A stretch of DNA of 64,000 nt from Clostridium aestuarii (GCF_026735135.1 NZ_JAPQER010000003.1:186001-250000), one strand, 5' to 3'; counted from the first letter of the stretch, positions 42,391 to 52,174 are shown. Notes: generated by a model not told the origin, from the sequence alone. Numbers and translations are program-made.

Positions 42391-44187
42391 ATGAGAAGAA
42401 TAGTAAAAGAACTTAAAAACAGAGATGAAATAAATTCTGAATATAAATGGGATATTGAAAAGGTATATGAGAATACTGAAGTATGGGAAAAGGATTTTAA
42501 CAAGCTAAAAAATATGGCGCTTGGATTAAAGGAGTTTCAAGGTAAGCTTCATAATGCTGAAGAACTGTTAGAATTTTTAAAGCTTGATGAAAAAGTATCA
42601 AGACTTGCAAATACGCTTATGATATATGCATTTTTAAAATCAGATGAAGATACTGCTAATACTACTTTTCAAGCATTAAAAAATAAAATCGAAATATATT
42701 CTGCAGAGCTTATGACTATGGGAGCTTTTTTTGTGCCAGAAATATTGTCTTTAGGAGAAGAAAGTATATTAAAAGAGATAGAAGAACTTCCAGATTTAAG
42801 AACATATAAGTTTATGCTTAAAAATATTCTAAGAAGAAAGCCGCATACTTTAAGTAGAGAGATGGAAGAACTTATGGCTTCGGTGTCGGATTGCTTAAAT
42901 GCACCTTCAAGTATTTTCAGTATGTTAACAAATGCTGATATAAAATTTCCTGTTATTAAAGATGAAGAAGGAAAAGAAGTTGAACTTACAGAAGGAAATT
43001 ATTCTAAATACATAAAATCTAAGGATGTTAAAGTTAGAAAAGATGTATTTGAAGCATTATTTAACACTTATTCAAATTATAAAAACACTTTAGCTACCTC
43101 GCTTACTTCGTCTATTAAGAATTTTGCGTTTAATGCAAAAACACGAAAATATAAAAGTTCATTAGAATGTTCATTACATCCTAATGATATTTCAACAGAA
43201 GTTTATGATAATGCAATTAAAGCTATAAATGATAATTTAGATAGTCTTCATAGATATGTGAAAATTAAAAAGAAGTTGTTAGGTTTAGATGAGATACATA
43301 TGTATGATTTATATGTACCAGTAATCGACACACCAAAATCACATATAGAGTTTGATGAAGCAGTAAGTATAGTTGAGAAAGCTCTTGCTCCATTAGGTGA
43401 AGAATATCTAAGCATTTTTAATCAGGGAATAGATAATAGATGGATAGATATTTATGAAAATAGAGGGAAAAGAAGTGGTGCGTATTCATGGGGATGTTAT
43501 GATACAATGCCTTATGTACTTTTGAATTATAATTATGAATTAAATGATGTATCTACATTAGCCCATGAAATGGGGCACTCAATTCATTCATATTATTCAA
43601 GACGTGAGCAGCCATATATATATGCAGATTATACATTGTTTTGTGCAGAAGTAGCTTCAACAGTAAATGAATGCTTACTTATAAATTATCTTATAGAAAA
43701 TGAAAAAGATGAAAAGAAAAGATTATATTTAATAAATACACAACTTGAACAAATAAGAACTACTGTATTTAGACAGATAATGTTTGCTGAATTCGAAAAG
43801 ATAACTCATGAAAACATTGATAAAGGAATACCTCTTACAAGTGAAGATTTATGCAGAATATATCATGAGTTAAATGTTAAATACTTTGGAAAAGATATGA
43901 TTGTGGATAAGGAAATAGATATGGAATGGTCAAGAATTCCTCATTTCTATAGTGACTTTTATGTATATCAATATGCTACAGGTTATTCAGCTGCAAATTC
44001 TTTTGTTAAAGCCATTTCTCAAAATGGTAAAGAATCAGTTAATAAGTATAAAGGTTTCTTAAAAAGTGGAGGTTGTGACTATCCTATAAATATTCTAAAA
44101 AAGGCTGGAGTTGATATGACTACTTCAAAACCAATAGAAGATACAATAAATAGGTTTAAAGAACTCTTAGATATGCTCGATAAGTAA
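42391..44187 (+). CDS. pepF: Oligoendopeptidase F (M3B family)
   Basis: 598 residues, full length for PepF. The N-terminal helical domain includes YKWDIEKVYENTEVW. The zinc site is LAHEMGHSIHSYYS (HExxH near residue 392), followed by the third ligand region FCAEVASTVNECLL; RIPHFYSDFYVYQYATGYSAA is the usual substrate-side motif. It cleaves peptides of roughly 7-17 residues in the cytoplasm. It is preceded by GTGGGGTG and stands alone after a repeat-filled gap. Confidence 0.94.
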   Translation: MRRIVKELKNRDEINSEYKWDIEKVYENTEVWEKDFNKLKNMALGLKEFQGKLHNAEELLEFLKLDEKVSRLANTLMIYAFLKSDEDTANTTFQALKNKIEIYSAELMTMGAFFVPEILSLGEESILKEIEELPDLRTYKFMLKNILRRKPHTLSREMEELMASVSDCLNAPSSIFSMLTNADIKFPVIKDEEGKEVELTEGNYSKYIKSKDVKVRKDVFEALFNTYSNYKNTLATSLTSSIKNFAFNAKTRKYKSSLECSLHPNDISTEVYDNAIKAINDNLDSLHRYVKIKKKLLGLDEIHMYDLYVPVIDTPKSHIEFDEAVSIVEKALAPLGEEYLSIFNQGIDNRWIDIYENRGKRSGAYSWGCYDTMPYVLLNYNYELNDVSTLAHEMGHSIHSYYSRREQPYIYADYTLFCAEVASTVNECLLINYLIENEKDEKKRLYLINTQLEQIRTTVFRQIMFAEFEKITHENIDKGIPLTSEDLCRIYHELNVKYFGKDMIVDKEIDMEWSRIPHFYSDFYVYQYATGYSAANSFVKAISQNGKESVNKYKGFLKSGGCDYPINILKKAGVDMTTSKPIEDTINRFKELLDMLDK

Positions 44188-44272
44188 ATATATGCATAAA
44201 TTTAAATTTAGTTCCAGATAGAGTTTAGAATAATTATCTATCTAAGGAAACAGATTCTATATGAGGTGTAAT

Positions 44273-45331
44273 ATGAGACTTGAGTTTATAAATAGAGTTA
44301 AAAAAAAGGATGTGTTAGGAAGAAGCATTTTAACTAATGATGGAAGTATATTGCTTAGAGCGGGAGTAGAATTAACTGAGCAATATATAAAAAAACTTAA
44401 AATTTTAGGAGTCCTATATGTATATATAGAAGATGAGAGATTAGATGATGTTGCTATTGAAGATGAACGGTTAGATAGAATAAAGCAGGTCACTATGAAG
44501 AATATGTCTAAAATAGTTAATGGTATTCATAATTTTAACAAAAGAGAAACAAGAGATTCATTAAGAGTAGTTGAAAACCTTATAGATTATATAATAGATT
44601 GTGGAGATATAAATAAAAGTTTATATGATATTCAAACATATGATAATTACACGTATATGCATTGTTTAGATACAGGCATAATGTCGGCTTTTCTAGGAAT
44701 GTCAATGAATTTTAGTGAGAGTGATTTGAAAGATTTGGGAATAGGAGCTATACTCCATGATATAGGTAAGACTAAAATTTCAAATAAAATAATTAATAAA
44801 CAGGGAAAATTAACAGATGAAGAGTTTAGTGAGATAAAAAGACATCCTATATATGGAAGGGAAATAATAGAGAAGAATGTGCGTTTTTCTGATTTTATAT
44901 TGAAGGCTATAGAGCAGCATCATGAAAGGATAGATGGAAATGGATATCCATATGGATTAGCAGGAAATCAAATTTCTAAATTTGGTAAAGTAGTTTCTAT
45001 TTGTGATGTGTATGATGCTGTAAGCAACAATAGGAGTTATAGAAAAAGATTTAGTCCTAATGATGCATATGAATTGATTTTAGCAGGAAGTGGAACTATA
45101 TTTGACGATAATATGGTTAAAAGCTTTAAGAAGACATTTGCTATATACCCTTTAGGGTGTTGTGTTAGACTTTCTAATGATATAGAGGGCTATGTTATAA
45201 AGCAAAACAAAGGATTTCCTGACAGACCAATTATAAGGATTTTATATGATTCCAAAACTAAGAAACCAGTGTCTTTTTATGAAGTGGATTTAATAAAGTA
45301 CAATCATATAACTATTAAAAGTGTAGTATAG
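44273..45331 (+). CDS. HD-GYP domain protein (probable c-di-GMP phosphodiesterase)
   Basis: 352 residues from the ATG at 44273, since GAGGTG (44263-44268) overlaps the ATG at 44261. The N-terminal 100 residues resemble the lead-in of many clostridial HD-GYP proteins (DVLGRSILTNDGSILLRAG, VLYVYIEDERLDD). The catalytic domain carries ILHDIGKTKI, EIKRHPIYGREII, the full signature HHERIDGNGYP and ICDVYDAVSNNRSYR. All metal and GYP residues are intact, so it should hydrolyse c-di-GMP. There is no membrane segment or receiver domain. No riboswitch or diguanylate cyclase is nearby. Confidence 0.9.
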   Translation: MRLEFINRVKKKDVLGRSILTNDGSILLRAGVELTEQYIKKLKILGVLYVYIEDERLDDVAIEDERLDRIKQVTMKNMSKIVNGIHNFNKRETRDSLRVVENLIDYIIDCGDINKSLYDIQTYDNYTYMHCLDTGIMSAFLGMSMNFSESDLKDLGIGAILHDIGKTKISNKIINKQGKLTDEEFSEIKRHPIYGREIIEKNVRFSDFILKAIEQHHERIDGNGYPYGLAGNQISKFGKVVSICDVYDAVSNNRSYRKRFSPNDAYELILAGSGTIFDDNMVKSFKKTFAIYPLGCCVRLSNDIEGYVIKQNKGFPDRPIIRILYDSKTKKPVSFYEVDLIKYNHITIKSVV

Positions 45332-45350
45332 ACTATAGATGCTTAAGAAT

Positions 45351-45410
45351 TAACAATGAAGAATTTAGGATACCTTTCTTCTAGCAAAGAAAGCTTTAAT
45401 TATTAAGTTT
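45351..45410. repeat. Short TTAAGAATTAAC-type element with AGGATAC hairpin core
   Basis: TTAAGAATTAACAATGAAG (from 45343) precedes AGGATACC and a 7-bp hairpin, CTTTCTT/AAGAAAG (45374-45393). The AGGATAC...TTTCT core resembles the palindrome at 16861 and the element at 24577. Confidence 0.55.
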
Positions 45411-45444
45411 TAAAGTTCGTTATTTATATAGTTGGAGAAGTGAT

Positions 45445-46419
45445 ATGAAGAAGAATGAATTTGAAAAGATTACAATAGAGATATTTAACCAATATTATAA
45501 TTATAATATTGGTGAATTTAATTCAAAGAGTGGAAAAACAAGTTTTTGGGGAATAACTAAGGAATTGAATAACAGAAGGCAGAATGTTGTTTTCTTATAT
45601 TTGGATAATTTTAATGATATGGATATAAGTTTATATGATGAAGTTATAAAAATAATTGTAATAGATAGTAAAAACCCAATTACCGATATAGAAAAAATAA
45701 AAGAAACTGTAGAAGGAGAAAGGCTAATTATTGTTAATAAAGATAATAATGAGCTTTTATATCATTCTTTTGGAGTGGAAGAAACAGTAGCACAAATACA
45801 AAGTGTTTTGAATTATAGAGAAAAGTTAAAAGAGGAAAAAGCAAGGGCAAAAAAACCAGTAATAACTATTTCAATAATAGCTATCAATGTAGTTATGTAT
45901 ATTATAACAATATTACTTTCAGGGAATATATTAGGTAGTATACTAGAGAGTGATATACGTGTTTTGATAGTTTTAGGTGCAAAAGTAAATGAACTTATTG
46001 CACAAGGGCAATATTATAGGCTTATAACTTGTGCTTTCTTACATGGAGGATTAATACATTTATTAGTAAATATGTATGCATTGTATGTTTTGGGTCCTTT
46101 AGTTGAGACGGTTTATGGAAAAATAAAATATCTAGTAATTTATTTTTCAGCAGCTTTAGTATCTTCAGTTTTTAGTTATCTTTTTTCGGAAAGTGTTTCT
46201 ATTGGAGCTTCAGGAGCAATCTTTGGCCTTCTAGGAGCAATTTTAGTATTTGCTTTTAAAAGAAGGGATAAAGTTGGAAAAGGTATGGTGAAAAATGTAC
46301 TTTCTGTAATAGCAATGAATGTATTCATAGGAGTTGCTTTACCTAATATTGATAATTTCGGACATTTAGGTGGACTTGTGGGTGGACTTTTGATTTCAGG
46401 AATACTTTTATTAGTTTAG
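45445..46419 (+). CDS. Rhomboid family intramembrane serine protease
   Basis: 324 residues. The first 130 form a soluble domain (NRRQNVVFLYLDN, LLYHSFGVEE) and a helical linker. Six membrane helices follow with rhomboid motifs: HGGLIHLLVNMYAL in helix 2, the catalytic Ser in SIGASGAIFGLLGA, and the catalytic His in NFGHLGGLVGG. The layout matches YqgP-type rhomboids of Firmicutes, which cut membrane proteins and may present them to FtsH. The convergent gene downstream is an FtsH-type protease, separated only by a terminator. Confidence 0.92.
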   Translation: MKKNEFEKITIEIFNQYYNYNIGEFNSKSGKTSFWGITKELNNRRQNVVFLYLDNFNDMDISLYDEVIKIIVIDSKNPITDIEKIKETVEGERLIIVNKDNNELLYHSFGVEETVAQIQSVLNYREKLKEEKARAKKPVITISIIAINVVMYIITILLSGNILGSILESDIRVLIVLGAKVNELIAQGQYYRLITCAFLHGGLIHLLVNMYALYVLGPLVETVYGKIKYLVIYFSAALVSSVFSYLFSESVSIGASGAIFGLLGAILVFAFKRRDKVGKGMVKNVLSVIAMNVFIGVALPNIDNFGHLGGLVGGLLISGILLLV

Positions 46420-46443
46420 ATGTTTTGCTGAAATTTAAGAAAG

Positions 46444-46487
46444 TTGACGTGCGGTATCAGCAAGCTGATATGGCACGTCAATTTTTT
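46444..46487. terminator. Terminator between the rhomboid and ftsH-like genes
   Basis: A two-part stem, TTGACGTGC with GCACGTCAA and TATCAGC with GCTGATA, with a 2x2 internal bulge, followed by six T. Its left arm begins with the GTTGACGTG sequence also seen at 36315. Confidence 0.88.
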
Positions 46488-48228
46488 AATGTACTATTTC
46501 TTCAATATCAGTATCAAACAATGTTTCTTTTTCTAAAAGATTGTTTGATAATTTTTGTAAAACTTCTTTATCGTTGAGCAAGATATCTTTAACTTTTAAA
46601 TAAAGATTATCCACAATGTTTTTACATTCTTTTACAATGTCTTGGTTGTCATCTGTGGATAAGTTTGCTAGTTCTGTAAGGGTTAATAGACCTAAAGATT
46701 TTCCCATTCCATATGAAGTAACCATATTTTTAACGATATTTGTAGTGTGTTTTAAGTCACTGTATGCACCAGTTGTTATGTTTTCTTTTCCGAATATGAT
46801 TTCTTCTGCTGCTCTTCCACCTAAAAGGACCATTATTCGTTTTTCTAAATAATCTTTGTTTTGATACATTTGCTCTTGTGGAATACTTATTGTATATCCA
46901 CCGGCACCATTTGTACTTGGAATAATAGTAACTTTTGAGATTTTTTCTTGTGGAAGCACTTTTGCTGATATAAGAGCATGTCCAGCTTCATGGTAAGCAG
47001 TAATTGTTTTATCCATTTCTTTTATATGATCTCTATTTAATTTTTCATAGCCTGCTAAAACTATAGAATATGCTTTATCAAAGTGCTGATTATCTATAAA
47101 TTTACTGTTTGATTTACAAGCAAGTATAGCAGCTTCATTAACCAGATATTCAAGTTTAGCTCCAGAAAAAAGAGATGTTTTTTGAGCTAATTCTTTTACG
47201 TTAATATTTTGAACTGGTTTATTTTTTAAATGTAAAGATAATATTTTTTCTCTTGCAGCTATATCTGGAAGAGAAACTTCAATATGCCTATCGAATCTTC
47301 CAGGTCTTAAAAGAGCAGGATCAAGCATGTCTAATCTGTTTGTAGCAGCCATTACTACAATACCTTCATCTTCATTAAATCCAGACATTTCAGTAAGAAG
47401 TGCGTTTAGAGTCTGGTCTCTTTCATCAGAACCACCACCGTTTGCTTTACCATCTCTTTTTTTGCCGATAGCATCTATTTCATCAATAAAAATAACAGCT
47501 CTACCGTGAGATTTAGCTTTTTTAAATAATTGTCTTATTCTACTAGCTCCTACCCCTACGTATACTTGTATAAAATCTGATCCAGATACTGCATAAAAAG
47601 GAACACCAGCTTCACCTGCAACAGATTTTGCAAGCAAGGTTTTACCAGTTCCAGGTTCACCATAAAGTATTATACCTTTAGGCATTCGAGCCCCATAAGC
47701 GCTATACTTTTGAGGGTTCTTTAAAAAATCAACTATATCATTGACACTTTCTTTTGCCTCTTCATTTCCAGCAATACTTTCAAAGGTATATTTAGAATCT
47801 TCTACAGCAGAAGCATCTAGGGAGTCTACAGAACGCAGCCCTTTAGATGTTATTTTAGAAGATTTTAGTGCCATTATAATAAGTGAGATTATTGAACCTC
47901 CTAAAACTACAAAAGGTATTGCTTCAAATGGGGAAACATAAGACTGTTCAGAAACTTTAATTCCTTGTTTTAAAAGGTTTTCTTTAAATTTATCATTTCT
48001 TGGATTATCAGTTTCATATATAGTTTCATCTTTAAGTCTTACTTTTAATTTAGGGGAATTTGTATAGTATACTGTAGAGATGTTTTTTTGGTTTACATCA
48101 TTTAAAAACTCTACATAAGGTTTAAAGCCTTGATTTGCATGAGTTGAGTTCGTGATTATAATGATAATGATAGATAAAACACAAGTAATTATAGGTATAA
48201 AAATATATTTGTTTTTAAGCTTATTCAT
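46486..48228 (-). CDS. FtsH-type ATP-dependent zinc metalloprotease
   Basis: 580 residues from the ATG at 48228, which has AAGGATGA upstream; the longer frame to 48273 lacks a ribosome site. Two N-terminal membrane helices (about residues 7-25 and 103-120) flank a small outer domain. The AAA module has GEPGTGKT near residue 189, FIDEIDAIGKKR and the arginine-finger region RPGRFDRH. The M41 protease domain has AYHEAGHAL and the late LGGRAAEEIIFG. The C-terminus is short compared with the main FtsH (about 600-650), and it stands apart from the usual tilS-hpt-ftsH cluster, so it is probably a second FtsH. Confidence 0.92.
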   Translation of the reverse strand: MNKLKNKYIFIPIITCVLSIIIIIITNSTHANQGFKPYVEFLNDVNQKNISTVYYTNSPKLKVRLKDETIYETDNPRNDKFKENLLKQGIKVSEQSYVSPFEAIPFVVLGGSIISLIIMALKSSKITSKGLRSVDSLDASAVEDSKYTFESIAGNEEAKESVNDIVDFLKNPQKYSAYGARMPKGIILYGEPGTGKTLLAKSVAGEAGVPFYAVSGSDFIQVYVGVGASRIRQLFKKAKSHGRAVIFIDEIDAIGKKRDGKANGGGSDERDQTLNALLTEMSGFNEDEGIVVMAATNRLDMLDPALLRPGRFDRHIEVSLPDIAAREKILSLHLKNKPVQNINVKELAQKTSLFSGAKLEYLVNEAAILACKSNSKFIDNQHFDKAYSIVLAGYEKLNRDHIKEMDKTITAYHEAGHALISAKVLPQEKISKVTIIPSTNGAGGYTISIPQEQMYQNKDYLEKRIMVLLGGRAAEEIIFGKENITTGAYSDLKHTTNIVKNMVTSYGMGKSLGLLTLTELANLSTDDNQDIVKECKNIVDNLYLKVKDILLNDKEVLQKLSNNLLEKETLFDTDIEEIVH

Positions 48229-48375
48229 TACATCATCCTTCCTAAAATAGTATAAATTTAAATGTATATTCAAAATATTATGTCAACCTAGATTCTATTA
48301 TAATAAAATTTATTAAGTGTGTCTAATGAAAATCATAAAATTTGTTAATGTAATTTATGTTAATTTAGAGCTGGT

Positions 48376-48404
48376 TGTATAAATTTAAGTTATTGTGTAT
48401 ACTT
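48376..48404 (+). promoter_or_regulatory. Promoter of the DUF1232 / RNase H pair
   Basis: TTGTAT (48376-48381) and TATACT (48399-48404) with a 17-bp spacer. The leader to the ATG at 48447 would be about 36 bases. Confidence 0.65.
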
Positions 48405-48446
48405 TAGTTTAGGTGTAAAAATATGCTTGTTATAGGGGGAAAAACT

Positions 48447-49475
48447 ATGAATATTTCAGGTATAAAAGTTAGATTAAATGAAAAAGATTTACTTGGAATG
48501 ATAAAAGAAAATGTACAAGTTGAAGGACTTAATATAGAGGAAATTAGCATAAAAGAATTATTTAGAATTAAGGGGTCATTTACCAAGGGAGTTAAGATAT
48601 ATTTTGAAATATCGTTAGGACTCGGAAAAATTGAGAATAATATTCTTAAACTCAAGATTTTCAGTTTGAAGTTAGGAAAAATTCCTATATGGACAAAATT
48701 TGTGAACTTTGCATTAAAAAGAGGGATAAAAGGATTTGAAAATAAGGGAATAAGCATAAGTAAAGGTACTATATTTCTTGATTTGACACTAATGTGTAAG
48801 TATATACCTGCTGTGGATTTTACTCTTAGACATATTACTATATTAAATGGAGAAATTCAAGTTGATGTTAAAAATTTAATGTATTCAGAGAGTAAAGAAG
48901 CTTTATCATTTGATGAATTTAAGGATAAAATAAAAACCAATGAAGAAATTGAAAAAAATGAAAAAATTGTGGGTATAAAAAAAACGAAGGATAGTTATTC
49001 TGAAATTAGAAAGAGTGAGGAAAATAAAATACCTGAAAAATATAAAAATATAAATGAAGTTTTCATGATAATACCTGATATAACAGTTCTTTTATATAGG
49101 CTTATGAAAGATGATAGAGTAGATAAAAAAACAAAGATTTTAATAGGTGCTGCTGTTGGGTATTTAGTAATACCATTGGATATTATACCTGATTTTATAC
49201 CAGTTTTGGGTAAGATAGATGATGTAGGAATAGCTTTTTTAGTTTTGGATAAAATCATAAGTAATATTCCAGAAGATATCATTAGAGAACACTGGCAGGG
49301 TGATGAAGATATCATAGCAAAAGTTAAAGAAATAAACGAACTTTTGTTTAGCATACTTGGAAGAAAGAATACTCTAAGCATTTTAAGTGGAACTTTTATA
49401 TTTGCTAAAAAAGTTATGAGTAAGAAGAAATTAAAAAGTGGAGGTAAATCATGGCGAAAAAGATTTATGCTATAA
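48447..49475 (+). CDS. DUF1232 (YkvA-like) membrane-associated protein
   Basis: 342 residues from the ATG at 48447 (AGGGGG 7 bp upstream). The first 150 residues are beta-rich (IKVRLNEKDLLGMI, KGVKIYFEISLGLGK, RHITILNGEIQVD) and may be a lipid- or membrane-facing domain. A charged linker follows. The region near residue 225 has KTKILIGAAVGYLVIPLDIIPDFIPVLGKIDDVGIA, the clear DUF1232/YkvA signature with two hydrophobic helices. The function of the family is unknown. The RNase H gene begins inside its last 25 bases, so translation is probably coupled. Confidence 0.8.
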   Translation: MNISGIKVRLNEKDLLGMIKENVQVEGLNIEEISIKELFRIKGSFTKGVKIYFEISLGLGKIENNILKLKIFSLKLGKIPIWTKFVNFALKRGIKGFENKGISISKGTIFLDLTLMCKYIPAVDFTLRHITILNGEIQVDVKNLMYSESKEALSFDEFKDKIKTNEEIEKNEKIVGIKKTKDSYSEIRKSEENKIPEKYKNINEVFMIIPDITVLLYRLMKDDRVDKKTKILIGAAVGYLVIPLDIIPDFIPVLGKIDDVGIAFLVLDKIISNIPEDIIREHWQGDEDIIAKVKEINELLFSILGRKNTLSILSGTFIFAKKVMSKKKLKSGGKSWRKRFML

Positions 49476-50383
49476 AAGAAGGCTTTGATTTTGAAAATAA
49501 TATTAAAATTGAAAATAAAATGGTTCATTCATGGAGTGAATGTTTAAAATATGTTAAAGGGGTAAAGGGAGCTAAGTATAAGAGTTTTACATCAAAAGAA
49601 GAAGTAGAAGAATATTTTAATAAGGGAAATGGATTTTTAAAAAAAGGAGTAGATGAATATCCATTGGATAAGATACAATTTTATGTAGATGGAAGCTATA
49701 ATCAAGCTACTGAAAGATACTCTTATGCAGTTGTTGCTGTTAAAGATGAAATAGTTATTCATATTGAAAATGGAGCAGCAAAAGATAATAATAATAAGTC
49801 AATAAGACAAATTGCTGGTGAACTTGAAGGTGCTATAAAATCACTGAATTATGCTGTGGAAAATAAATTAAATGATATTGTTTTGCTGCATGATTATGTA
49901 GGAGTATGTTATCATGCCACAGGATTTTGGGAGAGAAAAGAAGAATCATCTAAAAAATATTATGAAGAATTTAATAAATTAATAAAGGATAACAAAATAG
50001 AGGTTACTTTTGTAAAAGTTGATAGTCATACGGGAGATTTATTTAATGAGCTAGTTGACGAATTTGCAAAAGATGCAATTGGAATTCCGGTTAAAGGTGA
50101 GACTATTAAATATTTAAAAAATAATATGATAAAAGTTAAGAATAAAAAATTAAAAGAAAAAATAATGGAGATAACTGATCAATCTGTATCTAATAATATA
50201 GTAGTTGTCGATGATAAAGAAAATAAGAATGAAACTGAAACCAGTATTCATGGTGAAATTGAAAAATTAAAAAAAATTGTAAAAGAAGATAATGATTATG
50301 CGAAAAAATATATAAATAATATGAAAAATGTGAAAAAAAATGAATTAATTTATTTTATGATAAAAAATTTCACCAGTATGTGA
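49451..50383 (+). CDS. Ribonuclease H (type 1-like) with N-terminal hybrid-binding domain
   Basis: 310 residues. Residues 1-60 form the RNase H1 hybrid-binding (caulimovirus viroplasmin-like) domain: KIYAIKEGF, SWSECLKYVKGVKGAKYKSF. The catalytic domain follows with four acidic residues in order: D80 (FYVDGSYN), E124 (GELEGA), D148 (LLHDYVG) and D203 (LVDEFAKDA). It degrades RNA in RNA-DNA hybrids. Residues 215-310 are an extra lysine/glutamate-rich tail of unknown role, not part of the usual enzyme. The ribosome site GGAGGT lies within the upstream gene, which it overlaps by 25 bp. Confidence 0.88.
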   Translation: MAKKIYAIKEGFDFENNIKIENKMVHSWSECLKYVKGVKGAKYKSFTSKEEVEEYFNKGNGFLKKGVDEYPLDKIQFYVDGSYNQATERYSYAVVAVKDEIVIHIENGAAKDNNNKSIRQIAGELEGAIKSLNYAVENKLNDIVLLHDYVGVCYHATGFWERKEESSKKYYEEFNKLIKDNKIEVTFVKVDSHTGDLFNELVDEFAKDAIGIPVKGETIKYLKNNMIKVKNKKLKEKIMEITDQSVSNNIVVVDDKENKNETETSIHGEIEKLKKIVKEDNDYAKKYINNMKNVKKNELIYFMIKNFTSM

Positions 50384-50485
50384 TTATATACTTTATAAAT
50401 AATATTTTTAAATTTGCATACCCTAAATATATAAGAGTAGTTAATGTTAAAATAAAACTGCCAATTTAATGAAGGGGTGTTAGAT

Positions 50486-50662
50486 GTGAATAGAAGAGTT
50501 GTTAGAGGTATGACTACTGCTGCAATGCTTGGAGCAGCTGCGGGTATGTTAATGGCTCCACAGTTAAGCAGAGGTACTAGAAAAAAAATGAAAAAAAGGA
50601 CTAGAAATATGATGGATACAGCAGAAAATGCCTATGATATTGTTATGAATATGATTAGATAG
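50486..50662 (+). CDS. Small YtxH-like protein
   Basis: 58 residues from the GTG at 50486, 8 bp after AAGGGG; the in-frame GTG at 50477 overlaps that site. It has one glycine/alanine-rich hydrophobic segment (AAMLGAAAGMLMAPQ) followed by SRGTRKKMKKRTRNMM, the layout of YtxH-type small membrane proteins (G-rich helix, then a basic amphipathic helix). The role is unknown, often stress-linked in related genera. A good terminator follows. Confidence 0.7.
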   Translation: MNRRVVRGMTTAAMLGAAAGMLMAPQLSRGTRKKMKKRTRNMMDTAENAYDIVMNMIR

Positions 50663-50672
50663 ATAAAAAATG

Positions 50673-50717
50673 AAGAAATTCAAGGGAACATATAACTTGG
50701 ATTTCTTTCTTTTTTTA
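50673..50717 (+). terminator. Rho-independent terminator after the YtxH-like gene
   Basis: AAGAAATTCAAG pairs with CTTGGATTTCTT (one G-U pair), with an 11-base loop and a T-run. Confidence 0.9.
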
Positions 50718-50746
50718 TTAATATTTACAATAAATACATTTTTTTT

Positions 50747-50776
50747 TTGCAGTGCTTAAATGATATGTGATATAAT
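50747..50776 (+). promoter_or_regulatory. Promoter of the tandem XRE-TPR regulators
   Basis: TTGCAG (50747-50752), 18-bp spacer and TATAAT (50771-50776) with an extended -10 TG at 50768. The inferred leader is about 70 bases. Confidence 0.7.
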
Positions 50777-50851
50777 ATAATAGGTATTTAATAAATTTAT
50801 TAAATGATATTAAATATTATTATTTGTTCGATTGAAGGAAGAGAGGCATTT

Positions 50852-52150
50852 ATGGAGATACTGTCTTTAGGAGAAAAAATTAAAAGAAGAAGAAAAGAAT
50901 TAAATATGACTTTAAAGGATTTAGCTGGTGATAGGATAACTCCGGGACAAATAAGTTTAGTAGAATCTGGTAAATCAAATCCGAGTATGGATTTATTAGA
51001 ATACTTGGCAAATACATTAAATATTTCTATAGAGTATTTAATGGAATCAGAAGAAACTCAAGCGGAAAAAATATCTGTTTATTTTGAGAATATTGCAGAA
51101 GCACATATATTAAATAATGAAGTAAATATATCTGAACAATATATAGAAAGAGCCATATATTATGCAGAAAAATATGGGCTAGAGTATAGAAAAGCTAAAA
51201 ATCTTTATTTAAGAGGAAAAATGTGTGTGTTAAAAAATGAATTAGCATTAGCACAGCAGTTTTTTCTATCTGCCAATGTTATATTTATTAAATTTAATAG
51301 ATATCAAGATGTTATTAATACATTTTTAAAACTTGGAATTATAACATTAGAAATGCAAGCTTACCATGCAGCATGTAGTTATTTTCAACAAGCTGAAAAA
51401 GTATATAATGATAGCAGCATAGTAAATGATTTTTTAATTGGCCAGATTTATTATTATATTGCTAGTACATATTTTAAGCTGGAACAAATTGAAACAGCAA
51501 TTAACTATTCTTATTTAGCTAGTACAAAATTTAAGAAAATTGATGATAAAGAAAAATATGCAAAATCATTATTGCTATTATCAGAGGAATATAGTAAAAA
51601 TGGTAACATGGACAAGGCTATCAAGTATTCTAAGGAAGCTTTGAATTTATTTAAAGAAATTGATGATACTAAATATGTATCAAAAATTGAAAATAATTTA
51701 GGAAAGCTATTTTATGAATTTGATAACTTAGAAGAATCATTTATTCACTATAATAAAGCAAAAGATATAAGGAGTAAGTATAATAATGAAGAGTATATAG
51801 AAACTCTTATTAATATATGTGAAAATTATATTAAATTAAAGGACATTGGAAAATCTAAAGAAATTTTATGGGAAGTAATGAAAAATATAGAAAATAGCAG
51901 CAAATCAATATTATTAAAATACTATTTGCTCAAATATAGAGTGGATATGATAGAAGATAATATAAATGAAGCTGAAAATACATTAATAATGGCATTGAAT
52001 TATGCAGAGAATATGGAGTTTACTAATAAATATGCGGAAATATCTATTTTAATTGGTAAATTTTATGTGGATATTGGAAGAGATACCGAAGCTGCAAAAT
52101 ATTTAAATGAAGGTGTTGAGGTATTTAAAAAATTAGGTATTTTGAAATAG
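50852..52150 (+). CDS. XRE-type HTH regulator with C-terminal TPR domain (first of a pair)
   Basis: 432 residues from the ATG at 50852, which has GAGAGG 5 bp upstream. Residues 5-60 are an XRE helix-turn-helix (SLGEKIKRRRKELN, TPGQISLVESGKSNPSMDLL). The remainder is a run of TPR helices, with phrases such as AINYSYLASTKFKKIDD and AIKYSKEALNLFKEIDD. This matches the RRNPP layout (PlcR, NprR, Rap-like), where a small peptide binds the TPR groove. The next gene has the same layout, 24 bp later. No short secreted peptide gene is visible after either one, so the input could be an internal protein or a distant peptide. Confidence 0.85.
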   Translation: MEILSLGEKIKRRRKELNMTLKDLAGDRITPGQISLVESGKSNPSMDLLEYLANTLNISIEYLMESEETQAEKISVYFENIAEAHILNNEVNISEQYIERAIYYAEKYGLEYRKAKNLYLRGKMCVLKNELALAQQFFLSANVIFIKFNRYQDVINTFLKLGIITLEMQAYHAACSYFQQAEKVYNDSSIVNDFLIGQIYYYIASTYFKLEQIETAINYSYLASTKFKKIDDKEKYAKSLLLLSEEYSKNGNMDKAIKYSKEALNLFKEIDDTKYVSKIENNLGKLFYEFDNLEESFIHYNKAKDIRSKYNNEEYIETLINICENYIKLKDIGKSKEILWEVMKNIENSSKSILLKYYLLKYRVDMIEDNINEAENTLIMALNYAENMEFTNKYAEISILIGKFYVDIGRDTEAAKYLNEGVEVFKKLGILK

Positions 52151-52174
52151 TGTGATACTGGATAGGTGATATAT

